Shown: positions 62,162 through 64,000 of the stretch, piece by piece | Position numbering within the stretch: the stretch's first letter is position 1 | Layout: each line of letters opens with the position of its first letter | NCBI RefSeq assembly: GCF_001887355.1 | Contig: NZ_MPIN01000006.1 | Location: forward strand, 186,001-250,000 | Source of the DNA: Cystobacter ferrugineus | GTDB taxonomy: Bacteria; Myxococcota; Myxococcia; Myxococcales; Myxococcaceae | DNA length: 64,000 bases | Reading direction: 5' to 3' | Notes under the pieces: model-generated | The model's input: the letters and a program-made list of their open reading frames with translations, nothing else | Database searches by the model: none | Told to the model about the DNA's origin: nothing | Made by a program: the position numbers and the translations under genes

Positions 62162-63771
62162 GCGCCCTCGCGAGCACCTGGACCACGGGCTATGTGAGCG
62201 TGGCGCTCCTGCTCACCGTGGGCTACGCCCTGTTGCGCGCCGCCCTCGCCCTCCTGGGGCGGCTGGGCCTCCAGTTGTCGGCACGGCAGACGTTGTGGGC
62301 CGGGCGCGTGACGCTGGCACTGGCGCTCCTGCTTCCCCCCGCGTGCATGAGCATGCGCGGGCTGGTGCCCACCGGACCCCTCTTCGCCTTCGAGCGCTCC
62401 GTGGTGCGCCTCACCACGCGATTGCCAGAGCCAGCCTGGAACGCGCCCCCGCGAGCCACCGCGCCCCTGCCCGCCGAGGTACCCGCGTCCTTCCCAGTGG
62501 GGATGGCCGTGGTGCTGCTGCTCGGAGCGCCCACGGGGGTGTACTGCGCGCGGGAGCTCCGCCAGCACCTGCGGCTGCTCCGCCAGCTCGAAGCACTGCC
62601 CCGCGTGCGCCAGGTGGGCCGTGTGGCCGTGGTCCTCCTCGACACCGGGGCCACCGCCTTCTCCACCTGGTTCCCGCGTCTGGCGCCCCACCCCAGCGCC
62701 TGGGTGGCGGTGCCCGCCCATCTCCTGGAAGACCCAGCGGGCCTGCGGATGACGGTCCTGCACGAGCTCCAGCACCACCGCCAACGCGACACGGTGCTCG
62801 CCTACGTGCGCCTGCTCCTGGACGGGCTCTTCTTCTGGAACCCCGCGGTGCGCGCCTTCGGACGGTGGCTCGCCACCAGCCAGGAGTTCGCCTGCGACGA
62901 GGCGCTCGTGTCCGGAGGCAAGGCCCGTCCACACGACTACGCGCGCTGCCTGCTCGACGCGGCCCTGCGCGCCTCCGGTTCCCCCCCGCTTCCCGCCAGT
63001 GTCACGGGCATGGCCCACCCCACCACCAGGAGGATCGAAATGCTGTTCCAATCCCGTCCCAGCCGTTCCCACCGTGCCCTCGGGCTCGTCGCCACCATCG
63101 CCCTGACGCTCGTCCCCCTCACCCTGTGGGCGCAGAGCGCCACCCGTGGCCGTGCGGTGACGCTCGCCGAGGCCCAGGCACTCGCGCGCTCCTCGCAACC
63201 CCAGGGTGACCTGCCCGTGGTGGTGGACGAGCTGGTGCTGGAGAAGCTCAACCAGTTGGTGACCACGCCCAAGGGCCGCGCCTTCATGAAGAAGGCCCTG
63301 GGCAACCTGACCACCCACCGTGAGGCGCTCACGCGCACGCTGCGCGCCCGGGGACTGCCGGAGGGGCTGCTGGCCGTGGCGATGGTGGAGTCGGCGGTGA
63401 CCAACATGCCGGAGACGTCGACGAATCCCTCGCTGGCTCCCGGCATGAGAGGCGCGGGCGTGTGGATGTTCATCCCCTCGACGGCGCGCCAGTACGGACT
63501 CCAGGTCGACGCGGAGCGTGACGAGCGGCTCGACGTGGCGCGCGAGACGGAGGCCGCCGCGGCCCTCTTCTCCGATCTGCACGGCCACTATGGCGACTGG
63601 CGCCTGGCGCTCGCGGCCTACAACCAGGGCGACAAGAAGGTGGACGAGGTGCTGAGCGCGACGGGCCTGCGCGACGCCAGCGCACTCGCCCGCGCCGGCC
63701 ACATCAATGACTACGTGAGCACCGTGCAGGCCGGACTCCTCGTCCTGCGCAACCCCCACCTGCTCGACTGA
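62158..63771 (+). CDS. M56 (BlaR1-like) peptidase fused to a lytic transglycosylase domain
   Basis: Product of 537 aa. The N-terminal ~300 residues are a membrane M56 metallopeptidase with several transmembrane segments, HELQHH (about 202-207) and FACDEA (about 242) as the zinc and catalytic residues. After one more transmembrane segment (about 303-322), a ~200-residue periplasmic domain has lytic transglycosylase features: LAVAMVESAV (Glu near 411), GAGVWMFIPSTARQYGL and ALAAYNQGDKKVDEVL. In BlaR1/MecR1 this place holds a penicillin-binding sensor. Here a wall-binding or wall-cutting domain would sense peptidoglycan. It overlaps the blaI-like gene. Confidence 0.9.
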   Translation: MSALASTWTTGYVSVALLLTVGYALLRAALALLGRLGLQLSARQTLWAGRVTLALALLLPPACMSMRGLVPTGPLFAFERSVVRLTTRLPEPAWNAPPRATAPLPAEVPASFPVGMAVVLLLGAPTGVYCARELRQHLRLLRQLEALPRVRQVGRVAVVLLDTGATAFSTWFPRLAPHPSAWVAVPAHLLEDPAGLRMTVLHELQHHRQRDTVLAYVRLLLDGLFFWNPAVRAFGRWLATSQEFACDEALVSGGKARPHDYARCLLDAALRASGSPPLPASVTGMAHPTTRRIEMLFQSRPSRSHRALGLVATIALTLVPLTLWAQSATRGRAVTLAEAQALARSSQPQGDLPVVVDELVLEKLNQLVTTPKGRAFMKKALGNLTTHREALTRTLRARGLPEGLLAVAMVESAVTNMPETSTNPSLAPGMRGAGVWMFIPSTARQYGLQVDAERDERLDVARETEAAAALFSDLHGHYGDWRLALAAYNQGDKKVDEVLSATGLRDASALARAGHINDYVSTVQAGLLVLRNPHLLD

Positions 63772-63849
63772 GCCTTCGCCGCACCCAGGTACTGGCCGTG
63801 GAAGCCCTGTTCGTTGAAAGCTCCGGGCTTCTCACGGAGGTGTACCGAC

Positions 63850-64000
63850 ATGAAGCCGCAGGATCTCCAATACACGCTGGACTGGATCGCCATCCGGGAG
63901 CTGGTGGCCGAGTACGGACAGGCCATCGACTTCGGCAAGGACACGGGAGACTGGAGCCGCTGGGTGAACGTCTTCACGCCCCAGGTCACCGCGGACTACA
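63850..64000 (+). CDS. SnoaL-like / NTF2-fold protein, start only
   Basis: Starts at ATG 63850 with GGAGGT nine bases upstream and runs off the window after 50 codons. DLQYTLDWIAIRELVAEYGQ then IDFGKDTGDWSRWVNVFTP is the usual N-terminal pattern of SnoaL-like/NTF2 fold proteins (helix, then DxxxWxxxF). Substrate or role cannot be judged from this part. Confidence 0.75.
   Translation, partial: MKPQDLQYTLDWIAIRELVAEYGQAIDFGKDTGDWSRWVNVFTPQVTADY

Overview
This is a GC-rich window with strong G/C bias at third codon positions. Several features point to a myxobacterium of the Cystobacter/Archangium/Myxococcus group: Ser/Thr kinases fused to histidine kinases, MYXO-CTERM tails, an M56-lytic transglycosylase fusion, a long coiled-coil protein like the motility polarity factors, and predation-type secreted hydrolases. 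The lineage is inferred from gene content only.

Layout. 1-8.7 kb: the tail of a coiled-coil protein, a MoxR AAA ATPase, a likely glnE-derived remnant, ilvE, a second AAA ATPase, a Fic-fold protein that has lost its catalytic His, a DHH phosphoesterase and a cysteine desulfurase. 8.7-15 kb: a Ser/Thr kinase/TPR pair, a strong promoter driving a ~210-nt structured RNA (6S RNA candidate) immediately upstream of 5-formyl-THF cyclo-ligase, a YmdB-like phosphoesterase, and a secreted GH50-like glycosidase. 15-27.9 kb: a 1768-aa kinase/ATPase/GAF/histidine kinase, tyrS, a secreted EndoU-like nuclease, an SRAP protein, rlmE, XdhC and small proteins. 28-34.7 kb: two MYXO-CTERM proteins with Ig-like repeats and an OmpA/thrombospondin-3 outer-membrane protein, all on the minus strand.

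35.2-60.1 kb is a complete type VI secretion locus containing all thirteen core components: tssJ-K-L-M, tagF, tssA-B-C, hcp, tssE-F-G-H, a lipoprotein, an unexpected NAD(P)-binding protein and vgrG. It is followed by an effector island: a DcrB/Eag-type chaperone, a prePAAR/PAAR membrane effector whose C-terminus runs out of frame into a SUKH-like immunity gene, a free-standing toxin-44-like gene, a membrane-anchored candidate immunity gene, and a small HYD1-type ADP-ribosyltransferase-like gene. Many genes overlap by ATGA or GTGA, which suggests translational coupling. 60.1-64 kb holds a GH18 chitinase lipoprotein, a BlaI-type repressor with a double operator and a hairpin around its ribosome-binding site, the M56-lytic transglycosylase fusion, and the start of a SnoaL-like protein.

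The most interesting parts are the T6SS effector island (apparently recombined, with orphan toxin and immunity modules), the BlaI/M56-transglycosylase cell-wall sensing pair, and the 6S-like RNA.
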